From: Saccharomycodes ludwigii
Lineage: Eukaryota; Ascomycota; Saccharomycetes; Saccharomycodales; Saccharomycodaceae
DNA length: 64,000 nucleotides
Assembly: GCF_020623625.1 (NCBI RefSeq)
Contig: NC_060202.1
Coordinates: forward strand, 1,677,501 to 1,741,500
Direction: 5' to 3'
Below are positions 21,951 to 32,596 of this stretch, piece by piece. The position numbers and the translations under genes were made by a program. Numbering within the stretch: the first letter of the stretch is position 1; every line of letters begins with the position of its first letter. The notes beneath the pieces are model-generated. The model saw nothing but the letters and a program-made list of their open reading frames with translations. It had not been told where the DNA came from and did not search any database.

Positions 21951-22461
21951 AGAGTTACATTTGCTTTATTTAATGTGTAATAATATAGATAATGATAAGA
22001 AGAACAATGTTATGGGTACTTTTTGTATTTTATATTATATTATATTATTTTATTTTATAGAAATTATTGATACCAATATCTGAGATGCTTTTAAAAACAT
22101 TAACCACTTTGAATATTTATCAACATTTTTAATAGTTATTCGTATTTTCCTTGTCGTGTAATGTGATATGTACGTATATATTTCTCTCTGAAAATAGCCA
22201 AGAATTCAACGAAAAGAACACACACACAAAAAAAAAAAAAGAAAAAAATAAAAATCATGCATGGTAAAAACGTGCAGGTGATTAAAAAAAAAAAGAAGTA
22301 AAAGTTTCTTGTTTCCCAACTATTTGCTATTTATTATTCATAAAGCCCAGTGGAAAAAGATAATATATTCTTTAAAAATCTAAATTTATCCTTCGAATAC
22401 AAAGGAAAGAGCAAAGAAGAAAAAAAGCATAAGAATTAAAAACTAGGAGAGGAAAAGAAAA
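21842..22461. other. intergenic, PSY2 to GCS1
   Basis: Contains two long T tracts (21878-21903 and 21919-21947), a TATATTATATTATATT stretch, and an A-rich leader before the GCS1 ATG. No RNA gene recognised. Confidence 0.6.
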
Positions 22462-23586
22462 ATGTCTGAATGGAAAGTTGACCCTGATAATAGAAGAAGA
22501 TTATTAAAACTTCAAAAGATTGGTGAAAATAAAAAATGTGTTGATTGCAAAGCACCAAATCCACAATGGGCTTCACCTAAGTTTGGTATTTTTATTTGTT
22601 TAGAATGTGCTGGTGTCCACAGAGGTTTGGGGGTTCATATTTCCTTTGTTAGATCCATCACTATGGACCAATTTAAACCAGAGGAGGTTTTAAGAATGGA
22701 AAAAGGTGGAAATGAAAATTTTAATGAATTTATGAGTTCACATGGCATTTCTTTGACTTTACCCCCTAAACTAAAATATGATAACCCTATTGCTGCAGAT
22801 TACAAGGATAAGTTAACATGCTTAATAGAAGACAAGGAGTGGACGGAACCAGAACATCCTGATTTTGATCCAAAATCATTGTCAACTAATCTATCGTCTA
22901 CTACGGTCCCTACTTCTATTGGTACTGATAATGCTAGTTCCAATAAGCAACTTGATAAAAGGGGGGATAGTCCAGCAATTCTTGGAAATCGTCGTTCCAT
23001 GTCTCCAGCTAAAGCTCAAAAAGAAAAAAATGAGTCCTTTTTTAATGAGTTGGGCAAGAAAAATTCCGCTAAGCCGGAAAACTTGCCGCCATCACAAGGT
23101 GGAAAATATCAGGGATTTGGCAACACTCCTATAAATAATACTGACAAACAGGGACCAACTGTTAGCATAGAAAATCTTCAAAATGACCCATTGGGTACTT
23201 TGACAAGAGGGTGGGGCATTTTTACTAGTGCTATTTCTAAATCCGTAGAAGATGTTCAGGAGTCTGTAATCAAACCGAGCGTTGAACAATATCAAAAAGG
23301 TGAATTACAGGAAGAGGCTTGGAGGGCAGCTGCCCAATTTGGTCAAAAGTTTCAGGAAACTAGCTCTTTTGGTTTACAAGCCATTTCAAATTTTACTAAA
23401 TCTCTACAAGGACAATATAACTATACAACTTCAGAGGGTAATGGTAGTAATAAATATGGCAATCTGTTTAATGGTTTAGAAGGAAATGGTACTGTAAATA
23501 CTGATAATACTTCTAAGGTGCTTGAAAATGAAGCAGTTAAAAAAAACAGGGGTAAAAACCAAGATGACGAATGGGATGATTTTTAG
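22462..23586 (+). CDS. GCS1: ArfGAP of the Gcs1/Sps18 family
   Basis: A 374-residue Arf GTPase-activating protein (S. cerevisiae Gcs1 about 352 aa). The zinc finger is complete: Cys26-x2-Cys29-x16-Cys46-x2-Cys49, followed by the catalytic arginine Arg54 in [15 protein letters not shown]. The C-terminal half has the amphipathic lipid-packing-sensor-like segments seen in Gcs1 ([16 protein letters not shown] and the [12 protein letters not shown] region) and ends in the acidic/aromatic DDEWDDF. Gcs1 acts on Arf1 at the Golgi and endosomes. A single gene here corresponds to both YDL226C (GCS1) and its duplicate YNL204C (SPS18); length and C-terminus favour Gcs1-like function. In S. cerevisiae HO lies next to GCS1, but it is not present here. 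Confidence 0.95.
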   Translation: MSEWKVDPDNRRRLLKLQKIGENKKCVDCKAPNPQWASPKFGIFICLECAGVHRGLGVHISFVRSITMDQFKPEEVLRMEKGGNENFNEFMSSHGISLTLPPKLKYDNPIAADYKDKLTCLIEDKEWTEPEHPDFDPKSLSTNLSSTTVPTSIGTDNASSNKQLDKRGDSPAILGNRRSMSPAKAQKEKNESFFNELGKKNSAKPENLPPSQGGKYQGFGNTPINNTDKQGPTVSIENLQNDPLGTLTRGWGIFTSAISKSVEDVQESVIKPSVEQYQKGELQEEAWRAAAQFGQKFQETSSFGLQAISNFTKSLQGQYNYTTSEGNGSNKYGNLFNGLEGNGTVNTDNTSKVLENEAVKKNRGKNQDDEWDDF

Positions 23587-24142
23587 CATTAGTATTATGT
23601 AATTTTGTGTTTTTAAATTTTTTTTGTATTTGAGTAAATAAAATATGTAATTTTCATTTTCATCCTATTCAAAGTGTTTGAATGAGTAGAAGTTAAACAA
23701 ATATTATATATATGTGTGTATCATAAAAACTTTTAAATAGAGAATTCAGTAATTAAATACCTGATTCCAATAAAAAAAAAGAAATTTGATGAGATTTATA
23801 ACTTTGAATATGTCATGTTTGATGATATCTCATTCAAGTTTTCATAAAAATCAAGTTGCTATACTCGAGTCTGGTTCTAACAATGGAAATTCTCGAAAAC
23901 AGAAAAGTTTTATTGTCTTTATTGAATATAGTTGATATTTTTTTTGTCATCTGTATTAGTGCCAGGTTATAATGTGGTTATTTGTCCGAAGCCCGAAAAG
24001 CTGAATTATTTTTTTGCTGTTTTGGCTTTCTACAATATCGAAAAACTTGTTTACTTAAAAGGGCAAAAAATTGCCTAGCTCAGTTTTGATCGTATACTAG
24101 CCAAGATAAATAAATAAACAAAAGACACTAAATTCAATAATC
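23587..24142. other. intergenic, GCS1 to RTT106
   Basis: Less homopolymeric than most spacers in this window. I see no coding frame (nothing like SPS19 or HO), no tRNA B-box, and only a weak 7-bp inverted repeat around 23789-23833. It presumably carries the GCS1 terminator and RTT106 promoter. Confidence 0.55.
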
Positions 24143-25420
24143 ATGATATTTAAATTCATGGAGGAAATCCCAAAGGATTTGAAAAAATCTGTAGAGAAAT
24201 TATCAACCCAGGTGTCAGATACAAATGAATTTTATACAGTTATACAAAATATTTATGATTATGCTATAGAAAATTCTGAGCAGCTGGCAAGGAAGAAGAT
24301 AAAGGCTTGTCAGGACTTAGGGTCTAATTCCAAAACTATTTTCCAGTTAAAAGGTGTTTCTGTTTTGTCACCAATTAGGAAAAAATTGGATTTTGCTATA
24401 GCTCTTAACTCACTTGACAATTCTTTTCAAATTTTATTTTTAAAAGATAATAGTGTTCAATTTGGTATTCAAAACCTTAACACAAATATTAAATTTGCCA
24501 CCTTTTTACCTGCTCCTGAAAAGGAAAACATCGTGTATTTGATTATATCTTATGATGAGTCTTTTAATGGTACAAAGTTTTGTGAGCCCATATTAATAGC
24601 ATTGAACAAAACTGCTGTCATATCACAATTAAAAGAAAATAAAGCAGCTGAAATTTCCACTTTTCAAGATTGTCGTGATTATATACGCAAGCAAGCTATA
24701 CTAACTGGCTTCCGTATTGCAGATACGTTTAATAATAATAATATTGACACTGAATCTATTTCTTCATTTTATGTTAATTGCCATAGAACTACTAAGGAGG
24801 GAACCTTATATTTCCTACCTGATAACATTATATTTGGTTTTAAGAAGCCTATATTAATTTTTAATACAGACGAAATTGATTCTATTACTTATTCTTCAAT
24901 TACAAGATTAACCTTCAACGTTACGTTAGTTTTAAAATCTGGAGAAAAATATGAATTTTCAATGATCGATCAAGCCGAATATGGTAAAATAGATCAATAT
25001 GTAAAGAGTAAGGAAGTTAAAGATAAATCTATGTCTGAAGAGTTAAAGGCCAAAATTAAATTAAAGTCCAATATTAATAGCACTCAAGGTGATGGAAAAT
25101 CTGCCTTGGTGACAGCTACTAATGAAATAAATAATGGCAAGGATATTAAAAATATAAATAGTATGAATCTAGATTCTGATGATGATGCTGAAGATGAAAA
25201 TTTTGTTGGTGAAAGTGATTTATCAGATGGGAGCGAAATTACAGATATGGAGAAAGAAGAAGAGGAAGGAGAAGAAGGGGAAGAGGAAGAGGAAACGAAT
25301 GAAGAAACACATAACAAATACGGCATAATTAACGATTTTCATAGACTAAAAGCAAATGAATTCGACATAAATATCGAAGATGAAGAAGATGACGAAAATT
25401 CTGGTGCAGAATATGATTAG
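24143..25420 (+). CDS. RTT106: Rtt106 histone H3-H4 chaperone
   Basis: A 425-residue protein close to S. cerevisiae Rtt106 (about 455 aa) across the double PH domain: FQLKGVSVLSPIRKKLDF, YIRKQAILTGFRI, HRTTKEGTLYFLPDNIIFGF, and SITYSSITRLTFN are all family signatures. The stretch KDKSMSEELKAKIK closes the folded part. The rest is an acidic tail (about residues 345-425, with Glu/Asp runs) ending in GAEYD, as in yeast. Rtt106 deposits H3K56-acetylated H3-H4 in replication-coupled and HIR-related chromatin assembly and supports heterochromatin silencing. The first ATG (24143) gives MIFKFMEEIP; Met6 is an alternative start giving an N-terminus of more usual length. Confidence 0.95.
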   Translation: MIFKFMEEIPKDLKKSVEKLSTQVSDTNEFYTVIQNIYDYAIENSEQLARKKIKACQDLGSNSKTIFQLKGVSVLSPIRKKLDFAIALNSLDNSFQILFLKDNSVQFGIQNLNTNIKFATFLPAPEKENIVYLIISYDESFNGTKFCEPILIALNKTAVISQLKENKAAEISTFQDCRDYIRKQAILTGFRIADTFNNNNIDTESISSFYVNCHRTTKEGTLYFLPDNIIFGFKKPILIFNTDEIDSITYSSITRLTFNVTLVLKSGEKYEFSMIDQAEYGKIDQYVKSKEVKDKSMSEELKAKIKLKSNINSTQGDGKSALVTATNEINNGKDIKNINSMNLDSDDDAEDENFVGESDLSDGSEITDMEKEEEEGEEGEEEEETNEETHNKYGIINDFHRLKANEFDINIEDEEDDENSGAEYD

Positions 25421-25602
25421 AGAATATACTTTGATTAATTTTTTTAAAATATCTAATATTACATATATGTTAATAAAAAAACAAAAACCAAACGAAGAGA
25501 AAAAAAAAAGACGAAAACTTCTTTATACATATATTTAACGTAAATAAGCCGCTTTTTCTTTATTATATATATATATATATATATAAATTATTCTTTTAAA
25601 CG
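25421..25602. other. short convergent spacer, RTT106 to RIO2
   Basis: 182 bp between converging stops. It has a TA-alternating run at 25564-25586, likely serving 3'-end formation (TATATA efficiency-type element) for one or both genes. Confidence 0.5.
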
Positions 25603-26868
25603 TTATTCTTCCAGCACATAGTTTCCTAGTTTATCAATTTTTAAATTACCCACTCCAGTAGACAATGCTTTAATAATTTTTTCATTTTCACCCTCATCAG
25701 AGTTGTATTGCTCTTCACTTTCTTCAGTATAATCATCGGAATCAGAATATCCATCGGATTCAGCATAATAATCAGAATCAGTATCCGCTTCTTCTTCACT
25801 ATCTAAATTTTCTTCATTATGATCTCTCATAGCATGTACAGCTAATTCCAAATCCCTATCACCAGGAATTTTTTTACTATAACCAGAAGCTTGAACTAAT
25901 CTATCTAAATCATCACACCTTTCTACATCTCTTTCAAAAACAGGATACATATATTTATAACCATCACCAAAACCATCAACATCCAACATTGACGTATCAG
26001 ACTTAGGCTCATATTTTAATTTTTTTTTGAAAAATCTACGTATACAATCAACATCTCGTTTAAAATAATACTCAGCATCGGAATGCTCAATTGATATAGC
26101 TTGAGGGAAATCAATGACGATAAATCCCAAGTCACTTTCATTTTCCAATTCATTCTTAATCATAATATTAAACTCGTTAAAATCACAATGAATCAATCCA
26201 TGGTTTGCTAGTTTTACAATAAACATCATAAGATCACTGTATAGTTTAGGAATATTTTTATGCTTTCTTAGTCGCCTCATTGGGAATCCTTGAATTAATT
26301 CCATAATAATTGCATGTCTCGAATTATCAAAGGGCTTAGGAACATTGAAACTTTTAGAATACAATAAGCTTAAAAATTGGTATTCTTTATTTGCTGCAAT
26401 TTTGGAAAGATACATCCAATTGGCGCCTTGGTTATTACGTTTTAAATAGTCTCTGTTGTTTTTAACGGTATGAAAAGATGTTCTGCCTAATCTGTGCAAT
26501 TTCATAACTTTTTCAACTCCATCTCTATCGCTAACGGTATAAATATCAGACTCTTTACCAACACCAATCATGGCACCTACACTATATAAAGTTTCTTTAT
26601 TTAACATGGATTTTAAGGCTAGATAGTCAATACCATTATAAGTTAGTTTGTAGCCATCATACTTAGCATTTCTCACTTTAGAGACCAACTTTAATTTAGC
26701 TAAATCACTGATGGCCCTATTAGTGCCACTAATAGACCGCATTCTAGATATTTGATGAATTAGTTGAGTTGGAACAATTTCATGATTTCTTGATCCCTGT
26801 TCGACAGCTTGTAGAACACGGAAATCGTCGGAAGTTAAATATCTCATATGACTAGTGTCCAACTTCAT
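25603..26868 (-). CDS. RIO2: Rio2 atypical kinase/ATPase, 40S maturation
   Basis: A 421-residue protein, matching yeast Rio2 (about 425 aa). The N-terminal winged-helix domain (residues 1-90, MKLDTSHMRYLTSDDFRVLQ) precedes the RIO kinase domain: the glycine-rich loop IGVGKESDIYTV near 101-112, the ATP-binding lysine Lys123 in VMKLHRLGRTSF, the catalytic loop HCDFNEFN with Asp229, and the metal-binding IDFPQ at 252-256. The C-terminal third is acidic and Ser/Tyr-rich. Rio2 binds pre-40S particles, and its ATPase activity releases it late in cytoplasmic maturation. It converges with RTT106 and is followed on the same strand by the YNL208W ortholog, the YNL206-YNL207-YNL208 order seen in S. cerevisiae. 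Confidence 0.97.
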   Translation of the reverse strand: MKLDTSHMRYLTSDDFRVLQAVEQGSRNHEIVPTQLIHQISRMRSISGTNRAISDLAKLKLVSKVRNAKYDGYKLTYNGIDYLALKSMLNKETLYSVGAMIGVGKESDIYTVSDRDGVEKVMKLHRLGRTSFHTVKNNRDYLKRNNQGANWMYLSKIAANKEYQFLSLLYSKSFNVPKPFDNSRHAIIMELIQGFPMRRLRKHKNIPKLYSDLMMFIVKLANHGLIHCDFNEFNIMIKNELENESDLGFIVIDFPQAISIEHSDAEYYFKRDVDCIRRFFKKKLKYEPKSDTSMLDVDGFGDGYKYMYPVFERDVERCDDLDRLVQASGYSKKIPGDRDLELAVHAMRDHNEENLDSEEEADTDSDYYAESDGYSDSDDYTEESEEQYNSDEGENEKIIKALSTGVGNLKIDKLGNYVLEE

Positions 26869-27114
26869 TTTTTATTTTCCCTTAGTTTAGTAGTATTATT
26901 AGTACTTTTTTTTTTGTTTTTTTTTTTTTTTTTTTTTTTTTTTCAAATATCTTTGCTTATTGAGAAGTTTAAATTGCTAATATTTCTTTCTGAATGTAAT
27001 AAACTAACCCATATTAGGAAAGAGGGGAAAAAAAAAATAAAAAAAAAAGAAAAGGTCATTTTACAAAAAAAATAATATCTGGAATAACCGAATAAAAAAA
27101 TAAAATCGGACACC

Positions 27115-27148
<34 letters not shown>

Positions 27149-27483
27149 ATCGCATGTTAAAGTTGGAAACAAATTAGCAAATGTTTATTTTGGATACGGG
27201 AAACATTATCGCATAGTTAATGTTTCCTAAAGTTTTTTTGCTCCCCTTAAATAGCCTATAGACTGAAAATCGACAAAAGCGCCCTTTTTTGGCTCAACCA
27301 GATTTTATTTACAAGAACAAATAAATGAATAGAAAATATAAAGGGGTAAGCATATGGATCTGATAAATTTTAAAATATATTAAAAAAAATTGTAAAAGAA
27401 CACGGCATCGAAATTAATTAACAAATATATAAATATATATATATAAAAAACCATGTCAACTCAAGAAATATTCGTCATTAAGT
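26869..27483. other. intergenic, upstream of RIO2 and downstream of YNL208W ortholog
   Basis: Promoter of RIO2 (minus strand) and 3' flank of the next gene. It contains T and A tracts (26920-26943, 27113-27143) and a TA-rich run near 27427-27445. No gene recognised. In several yeasts HO maps to this neighbourhood; no LAGLIDADG-like frame is visible. Confidence 0.55.
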
Positions 27484-28137
27484 TTACCAACCGCCTTGTT
27501 GGCCACCGTAACCGCCTTGTTGGCCACCATAACCACCTTGTTGACCACCAAACCCACCTTGAGGACCACCAAAACCACCTGGAGGACCACCTTGAGGACC
27601 ACCGAAACCACCTGGAGGACCACCTTGAGGACCACCGAAACCACCTGGAGGACCACCTTGAGGACCACCAAAGCCACCTTGCTCACCGCCAAATTCACGT
27701 GGGCCACCAAAACCACCTTGTTGGCCACCAAAACCGCCTTGTTGACCACCAAAACCGCCTTGTTGGCCACCAAAACCACCTTCATGGTGGTGGTGTCTTC
27801 CTTCATTGCCACCTTGGTTACCTTGTTCATGGTTCTTAAATTTATCTTCAACCTTGTTGGCTAAGAAAGCACCACCAACAGCACCGGCAATCTTACCGAA
27901 ACCATGATGATTGGTAGTTAATTTGTCACCAGCGTATGCACCGGCAGCACCACCAGCAATGGTACTGAATATACCTCTCTCACCAGGTTGGCCTTGTTCT
28001 TGACCTTGCTGATATTGTTGGCCTTGTTGATATTGTTGGCCTTGTTGATATTCTTGACCTTGTTGGTTATAATTGCTTTGATTTGGTTGTTGATAAGTGC
28101 CTTGTTCGGCAGAATTGTAGAAATCTTTAGCAGACAT
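27484..28137 (-). CDS. YNL208W-like Gln/Gly-rich protein
   Basis: A 217-residue protein matching S. cerevisiae YNL208W (about 199 aa, function unknown; reported to associate with ribosomes or mitochondria). The N-terminus MSAKDFYNSAEQGTYQQ and the central GERGIFSTIAGGAAGAYAG, then FGKIAGAVGGAFLANKVEDK, are conserved; the central part is a glycine-zipper-like hydrophobic region that could contact membranes. The C-terminal half is a prion-like Gly/Gln/Phe repeat region, with three copies of an 11-residue GGFGGPQGGPP unit and several GGFGGQQ copies. Codons are strongly biased to GGT and CAA, as in highly expressed genes, and differ from the neighbours. A TATA box lies about 265 bp upstream (28400-28407). 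It sits downstream of SSB in the same orientation, matching YNL208W-YNL209W proximity. Confidence 0.9.
   Translation of the reverse strand: MSAKDFYNSAEQGTYQQPNQSNYNQQGQEYQQGQQYQQGQQYQQGQEQGQPGERGIFSTIAGGAAGAYAGDKLTTNHHGFGKIAGAVGGAFLANKVEDKFKNHEQGNQGGNEGRHHHHEGGFGGQQGGFGGQQGGFGGQQGGFGGPREFGGEQGGFGGPQGGPPGGFGGPQGGPPGGFGGPQGGPPGGFGGPQGGFGGQQGGYGGQQGGYGGQQGGW
27490..27775 (-). repeat. Gly/Gln/Phe-rich coding repeats
   Basis: Imperfect short repeats in the C-terminal half of the YNL208W-like gene: a 21-bp GGFGGQQ-type unit, and a 33-bp unit (GGFGGPQGGPP) present about three times between roughly 27560 and 27665. They make every frame and the opposite strand open, giving false antisense frames. 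Confidence 0.85.
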
Positions 28138-29334
28138 TTTGTTTCTTTGTTTCTTGTATACTTTGTAGTTATTTAGAAAGTTTATTTAATAATACATATA
28201 TGCAAGCAATTCTTAACCTAAAAATAAAGGAAATAATTGGCATCTAAAAATAAGAGTAACGGAAAAACACAAGAAAGCATGATCTACATAATTAAAAAAT
28301 AGTGAAGGAAGGAAGAAAGGAAGAAAGGAAGAAAAAGGAAAAAAAATAAAAATAGAAAAAAAAGCTTTCAAGATCATTTAACTCAAAGTGTTGGCCACTT
28401 TTATATACGTGAACCAAAAAAAAAAAAATTAATTGATCTATTAAACATCGATCAGAAAGCAAGAAAAAGATTTATAATAATTGCCATTGTCGCCAAGGTG
28501 GCGGTTATTACAGTTTGATCGTAACAAAATTTTAATAGTAAACAATTTCCGATTGTGTTTGATATTAATATTAAAAATAGCATTTATGATTCTCTTTTAA
28601 TACACTTACTCAAAAACAGGTGCAGAAACACTAATAAAACGTGCAATTGCCGCCTACTTTGTTCTTTCTTTGGTTACATTTTTTTTTTATTGAGGCATAA
28701 TAAAAAGCCTGTTTCCCTTTTTTTTTTTTTTTTTTTTCTATAAAAAATGTTTAATAAATGGGATATTTAGGCAATATTTCCAAATATAACACAAAAGCAA
28801 AATACTACCACCCACACACCATCCCCGGCCCCTCTTGAAACTTGCCGCTGCTTAATTCCATAGATCGAGGCTTTAAAGTCCTAAAAGAATTTTTTTTTTT
28901 TTTTTTTTCTTTTCTCGTATTGTCCAAACCTCCGATTTTGACAATTACGAAATTCTAGATATCTTCCACCCACAGTAAACATTTTGAAAATATCTTTTTT
29001 TTTTTTTCCGAACCAAATAAACATCAACAAAGCGACAAATAATACATACATATTTTTACTAATTTTTTTAAAAAATTGTTAAATTATATATATAAATAGA
29101 TATACATACATTAGATGATAGTTGGACAAAACCAACCAAAATATAAAATGTTGGAAAAAAAAAATAAAATAAAACAAATAAGTTTAAAAACAAAATCAGA
29201 AGGAAAAAAAAAAAAAAAGAAAAAAAAAAAATCTAAAAACAGAAATGTATAAACCTTAAGCCATAGAATATTCCTGTACGACTTCTCCTTTTTCCTTTGT
29301 CCCCCCTACCTTCCTCTCTTTATTTTATTATTTC
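28138..29334. other. intergenic, upstream of YNL208W ortholog and downstream of SSB
   Basis: 1.2 kb of AT-rich sequence. It holds a GGAAGAAA repeat near 28308-28340, a TATATAAA box (minus strand) at 28400-28407, a GGCCCCTCTT stretch near 28827 with a CCCCT stress-element core, and T/A tracts (28721-28738, 28890-28908, 29205-29231). No HO-like or other gene recognised. Confidence 0.6.
28400..28407 (-). promoter_or_regulatory. TATA box of YNL208W-like gene
   Basis: Read on the minus strand this is TATATAAA, matching the TATAWAWR consensus, about 265 bp upstream of the start codon at 28137. TATA promoters in yeast are typical of stress-responsive, strongly regulated genes. Confidence 0.4.
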
Positions 29335-31176
29335 TTAACGAGTAGAAGTGGCCTTGGTCATAACTCTCTTCAAGCCAATTTCGGCTTTTCTTAAATCATC
29401 AGTGGAAGCATCTTCAATTTGTAAAGCAGCTAAAGCATCGGACAAAGCAGCTTCAACTCTAGATCTGGCACCCTTCTTCATCTTAGCAGACAAAACTGGG
29501 TCAGTGACAGTTTGTTCAACAGAAGAAATGTAAGATTCCAATCTTTGTCTAGCTTCATGTCTCTTGGCAAAAGCATCATCGGCAGCTTTGAATTCTTCAG
29601 CATCGTTAACCATCTTTTCAATTTCCTCAGAAGACAATCTACCGACAGCATTAGAAATGGTAATGTTGGCAGATTTACCGGTAGATTTCTCAACAGCGGT
29701 AACCTTCAAAATACCGTTAGCATCAACTTCAAAGATAGCTTCCAAAACTGGCTCACCAGCTGACATTGGTGGAATACCCTTCAATTCAAATTCACCCAAT
29801 AAAGTGTTTTCAGCACAGTTGGTACGTTCACCTTGGTAAACTGGGAAAGTAACAGCAGTTTGGTTATCAGCAACAGTGGTGAAAGTTCTTCTCTTAATAG
29901 TTGGAACAGTGGTGTTACGTGGAACAACAGCAGCAAAAACATTACCTTGCATGGCAACACCCAAGGACAATGGAGCAACATCCAATAACAACAAATCTTT
30001 AGTTTCATCAGATGTAGCTTGACCGGTTAAGATAGCACCTTGAACGGCAGCACCATAAGCAACAGCTTCATCAGGGTTGATGGATTTTTCTAATTGCTTA
30101 CCGTCAAAGAAGTCGGACAATAACTTTTGAACCTTTGGAATTCTGGTGGAACCACCAACCAAAACAACTTCGTCAATTTGAGACTTTGGAATACCAGCAT
30201 CCTTCAAGACTTGGGTGACTGGTTCTAAAGTAGATTTGAACAAAGCAGCATTGATATCTTCAAATCTGGCTCTGGTAATAGAAGATTCGAAATCTTCACC
30301 ATCAAATAATGAATCAACTTCAACAGTGGTTTGAGTAACAGAAGACAAAGTTCTCTTAGCTCTTTCACAGGCAGTTCTTAATCTTCTTAAAGCTCTAGCA
30401 TCACCGGAAATATCCAAACCAGTCTTCTTTTGAAATTCTTTCTTGAAATGGTCCAACAAGTTATTGTCGAAATCTTGACCACCCAAATGAGTGTTACCAG
30501 AGGTAGATTTAACGGCAAAAACACCACCGGCAATGTGTAACAAAGAAACATCAAAAGTACCACCACCCAAATCAAAAATTAAAACATTCTTTTCCTTTTC
30601 AGATTTACCAGAACCTAAACCATAAGCAATGGCAGCAGCAGTTGGTTCATTGATGATACGTAAAACGTTCAAACCAGAAATGGCACCAGCATCCTTGGTA
30701 GCTTGTCTTTGGGCATCATTGAAATAAGCTGGAACAGTAATGACAGCCTTTTCAACCTTCTTACCGATCTTGGCTTCGGCAATTTCCTTCATTTTATTCA
30801 AAACCATAGAAGAAATTTCTTGTGGGGAAAAAGTCTTGGTTTCACCTAAATATTCAACTTCAATCATTGGGTTACCATCAACATCAATAACCTTGAATGG
30901 CCAGGTCTTGATATCCTTTTGAACGGATTCGTCATCAAATCTACGACCAATCAAACGCTTAGCATCAAAAACAGTGTTTCTTGGATTCAAAGCAGCTTGG
31001 TTCTTGGCAGCATCACCAATCAATCTTTCTTCTGGGGTAAAAGCAACGTAAGATGGAGTAACTCTGTTACCTTGTTCGTTAGCAATGATTTCAACAGAAG
31101 ATTCGTAAGTAGCAACACATGAGTAAGTAGTACCTAAATCGATACCAATAGCACCTTGATAAACACCGTCAGCCAT
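29335..31176 (-). CDS. SSB1: Ssb-type ribosome-associated Hsp70
   Basis: 613 residues, the exact length of S. cerevisiae Ssb1/Ssb2. The N-terminal ATPase domain begins [18 protein letters not shown] and includes [29 protein letters not shown] and [13 protein letters not shown]. The substrate-binding domain and short lid end in VMTKATSTR rather than EEVD, so this is the Ssb rather than the Ssa class. Ssb works with the RAC complex (Ssz1 and zuotin) at the ribosome exit tunnel to fold nascent chains. Codon use is strongly biased to highly expressed codons (GGT, GCT, TTG, AGA), making this stretch visibly less AT-rich than its flanks. One gene here equals the SSB1/SSB2 pair (YDL229W and YNL209W). 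Confidence 0.98.
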   Translation of the reverse strand: MADGVYQGAIGIDLGTTYSCVATYESSVEIIANEQGNRVTPSYVAFTPEERLIGDAAKNQAALNPRNTVFDAKRLIGRRFDDESVQKDIKTWPFKVIDVDGNPMIEVEYLGETKTFSPQEISSMVLNKMKEIAEAKIGKKVEKAVITVPAYFNDAQRQATKDAGAISGLNVLRIINEPTAAAIAYGLGSGKSEKEKNVLIFDLGGGTFDVSLLHIAGGVFAVKSTSGNTHLGGQDFDNNLLDHFKKEFQKKTGLDISGDARALRRLRTACERAKRTLSSVTQTTVEVDSLFDGEDFESSITRARFEDINAALFKSTLEPVTQVLKDAGIPKSQIDEVVLVGGSTRIPKVQKLLSDFFDGKQLEKSINPDEAVAYGAAVQGAILTGQATSDETKDLLLLDVAPLSLGVAMQGNVFAAVVPRNTTVPTIKRRTFTTVADNQTAVTFPVYQGERTNCAENTLLGEFELKGIPPMSAGEPVLEAIFEVDANGILKVTAVEKSTGKSANITISNAVGRLSSEEIEKMVNDAEEFKAADDAFAKRHEARQRLESYISSVEQTVTDPVLSAKMKKGARSRVEAALSDALAALQIEDASTDDLRKAEIGLKRVMTKATSTR

Positions 31177-32596
31177 TTTTTTTATCTTTGTTCTAAACTG
31201 TGATTTCTTGATTTTTTCTTCTTTTTTTTTTCTTTGAAAGAGCTTTTTAATTAAAAGAAGAAACAGAAGAGACTACGAAATAATTTTAAATTTAAAGTTT
31301 TTTTAAAAATGCAATAAACTGGAAAAAAGGATGGAAGAAGAGAGAACATTAAATATTTAGAGTAGAAAAAGAAGAAATGGAAGAAAAAATAAAAAAACAT
31401 GAAAAAAAATTTTTTTTTTGGTCATTTTGAAATAAAAAAATTTTTTTTTGTTAGTTGTTTTAATTTTAATTTTTCTGAGATAATGCGTAGAATGACTTGA
31501 TATTTTAAACAAATATTATGGAAAAAAAAAAAAAAAAAAAAAAAAAGAAAAAAAAAAGAAACGACTAAAAAAATTATTAGAAAAGGTGCAGATGGTACAA
31601 ACTACTAAATTTTGTTTTTTTTATTTTATTTTTTTATTTTATTTTAATTCTTTTTTTTTTTTTTCTCTTTTTTTTGTGTGGTCCGTTTCTTTTAAGCAAT
31701 CTGCTCCATTAACCTTATCCTTTTTTTCTGTGTAAGCTGCCTTTTTTTTTTTTTTTTTTTTTTTGTCCCTGTCTAAACACATTTTTAGGCAGATATTTCT
31801 TGTGTCACCAGTAATGCTTTACCGCTCTTTAATAATTAACCATTTATGACGGTTGTAAGATTTTACATATTTAATAATAATTAAACTATTAAAATCCTTT
31901 TTTTTTTTTTTTAATTTTTTTCCGCCCTTTTTTTTTTTATTCTCTTTTTTCTTTCACTTGTTTCTTTTTATCTGTTGTAAATAGTACTAGACATATCACA
32001 TAATGGAGACTGTTCGTCTTTTTTGCCAACAAGTCATTAACAGACATCACAAGAAAAGTATTGTTAAGTCTATAAATGTTTGAATTACTTTGTCTGATAA
32101 ATCTAGAGATAGAATGTCAATAAATACTTTCTTAATTTAACAAATTAAATCTATATCTTATGTCTTAATTATCATCATTGTAAAATGTAAAATTCCTTGT
32201 GTTTTTTTATCTAGAAAGGGAAACTTTTTTATAAATAAACGGTACTCGATGATATCATTTTTATAAAGCTGAGATTAACTACAAGGCTCTCGTTTGGCAC
32301 TAGGGCATAGTTTTTTGTGTCTTTATATTTAACTTTTAAAATAAAATGGCTTATAATTAGAACCAGTATGAATATAAAAAGTAAAGAATTCTTAATTCAA
32401 ACATTTTTGAATCATACTTAATTCCCTCCCCCCCCCTTAATTTTTAGCCGCTGATCTGCTTTTTGGCCAAGGTTAGAAAGAGGAATTCTTTAATTAAACA
32501 TATATTTAATACAAACACTAAGCTATGATAGTAATAATAATAACAATAATAATAAAATGAATATAAATTATAATATAACTAGATAGCTAAATATTT
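31177..32596. other. intergenic, SSB promoter and PTP1 3' flank
   Basis: 1.4 kb lying upstream of SSB and downstream of PTP1 (both minus strand). It is full of A/T homopolymers (31416-31449, 31521-31548, 31641-31663, 31742-31764, 31898-31912). A less biased section at 31980-32480 has no frame, tRNA box or clear snoRNA signature. MER1 (YNL210W) would be expected near here from the chr XIV order but is not seen. Confidence 0.55.

Noticed and set aside
23789-23833. Inverted repeat ATGAGAT ... ATCTCAT with a 31-nt loop, near TGATGA boxes
   Set aside because: Considered as a C/D snoRNA or hairpin; the stem is only 7 bp, there is no well-placed CTGA D box, and chance occurrence is likely.
27453-27864. 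His- and Thr-rich open frames opposite the YNL208W-like gene
   Set aside because: Repeat-derived antisense frames; the minus-strand frame matches a known yeast protein family and has strong codon bias.
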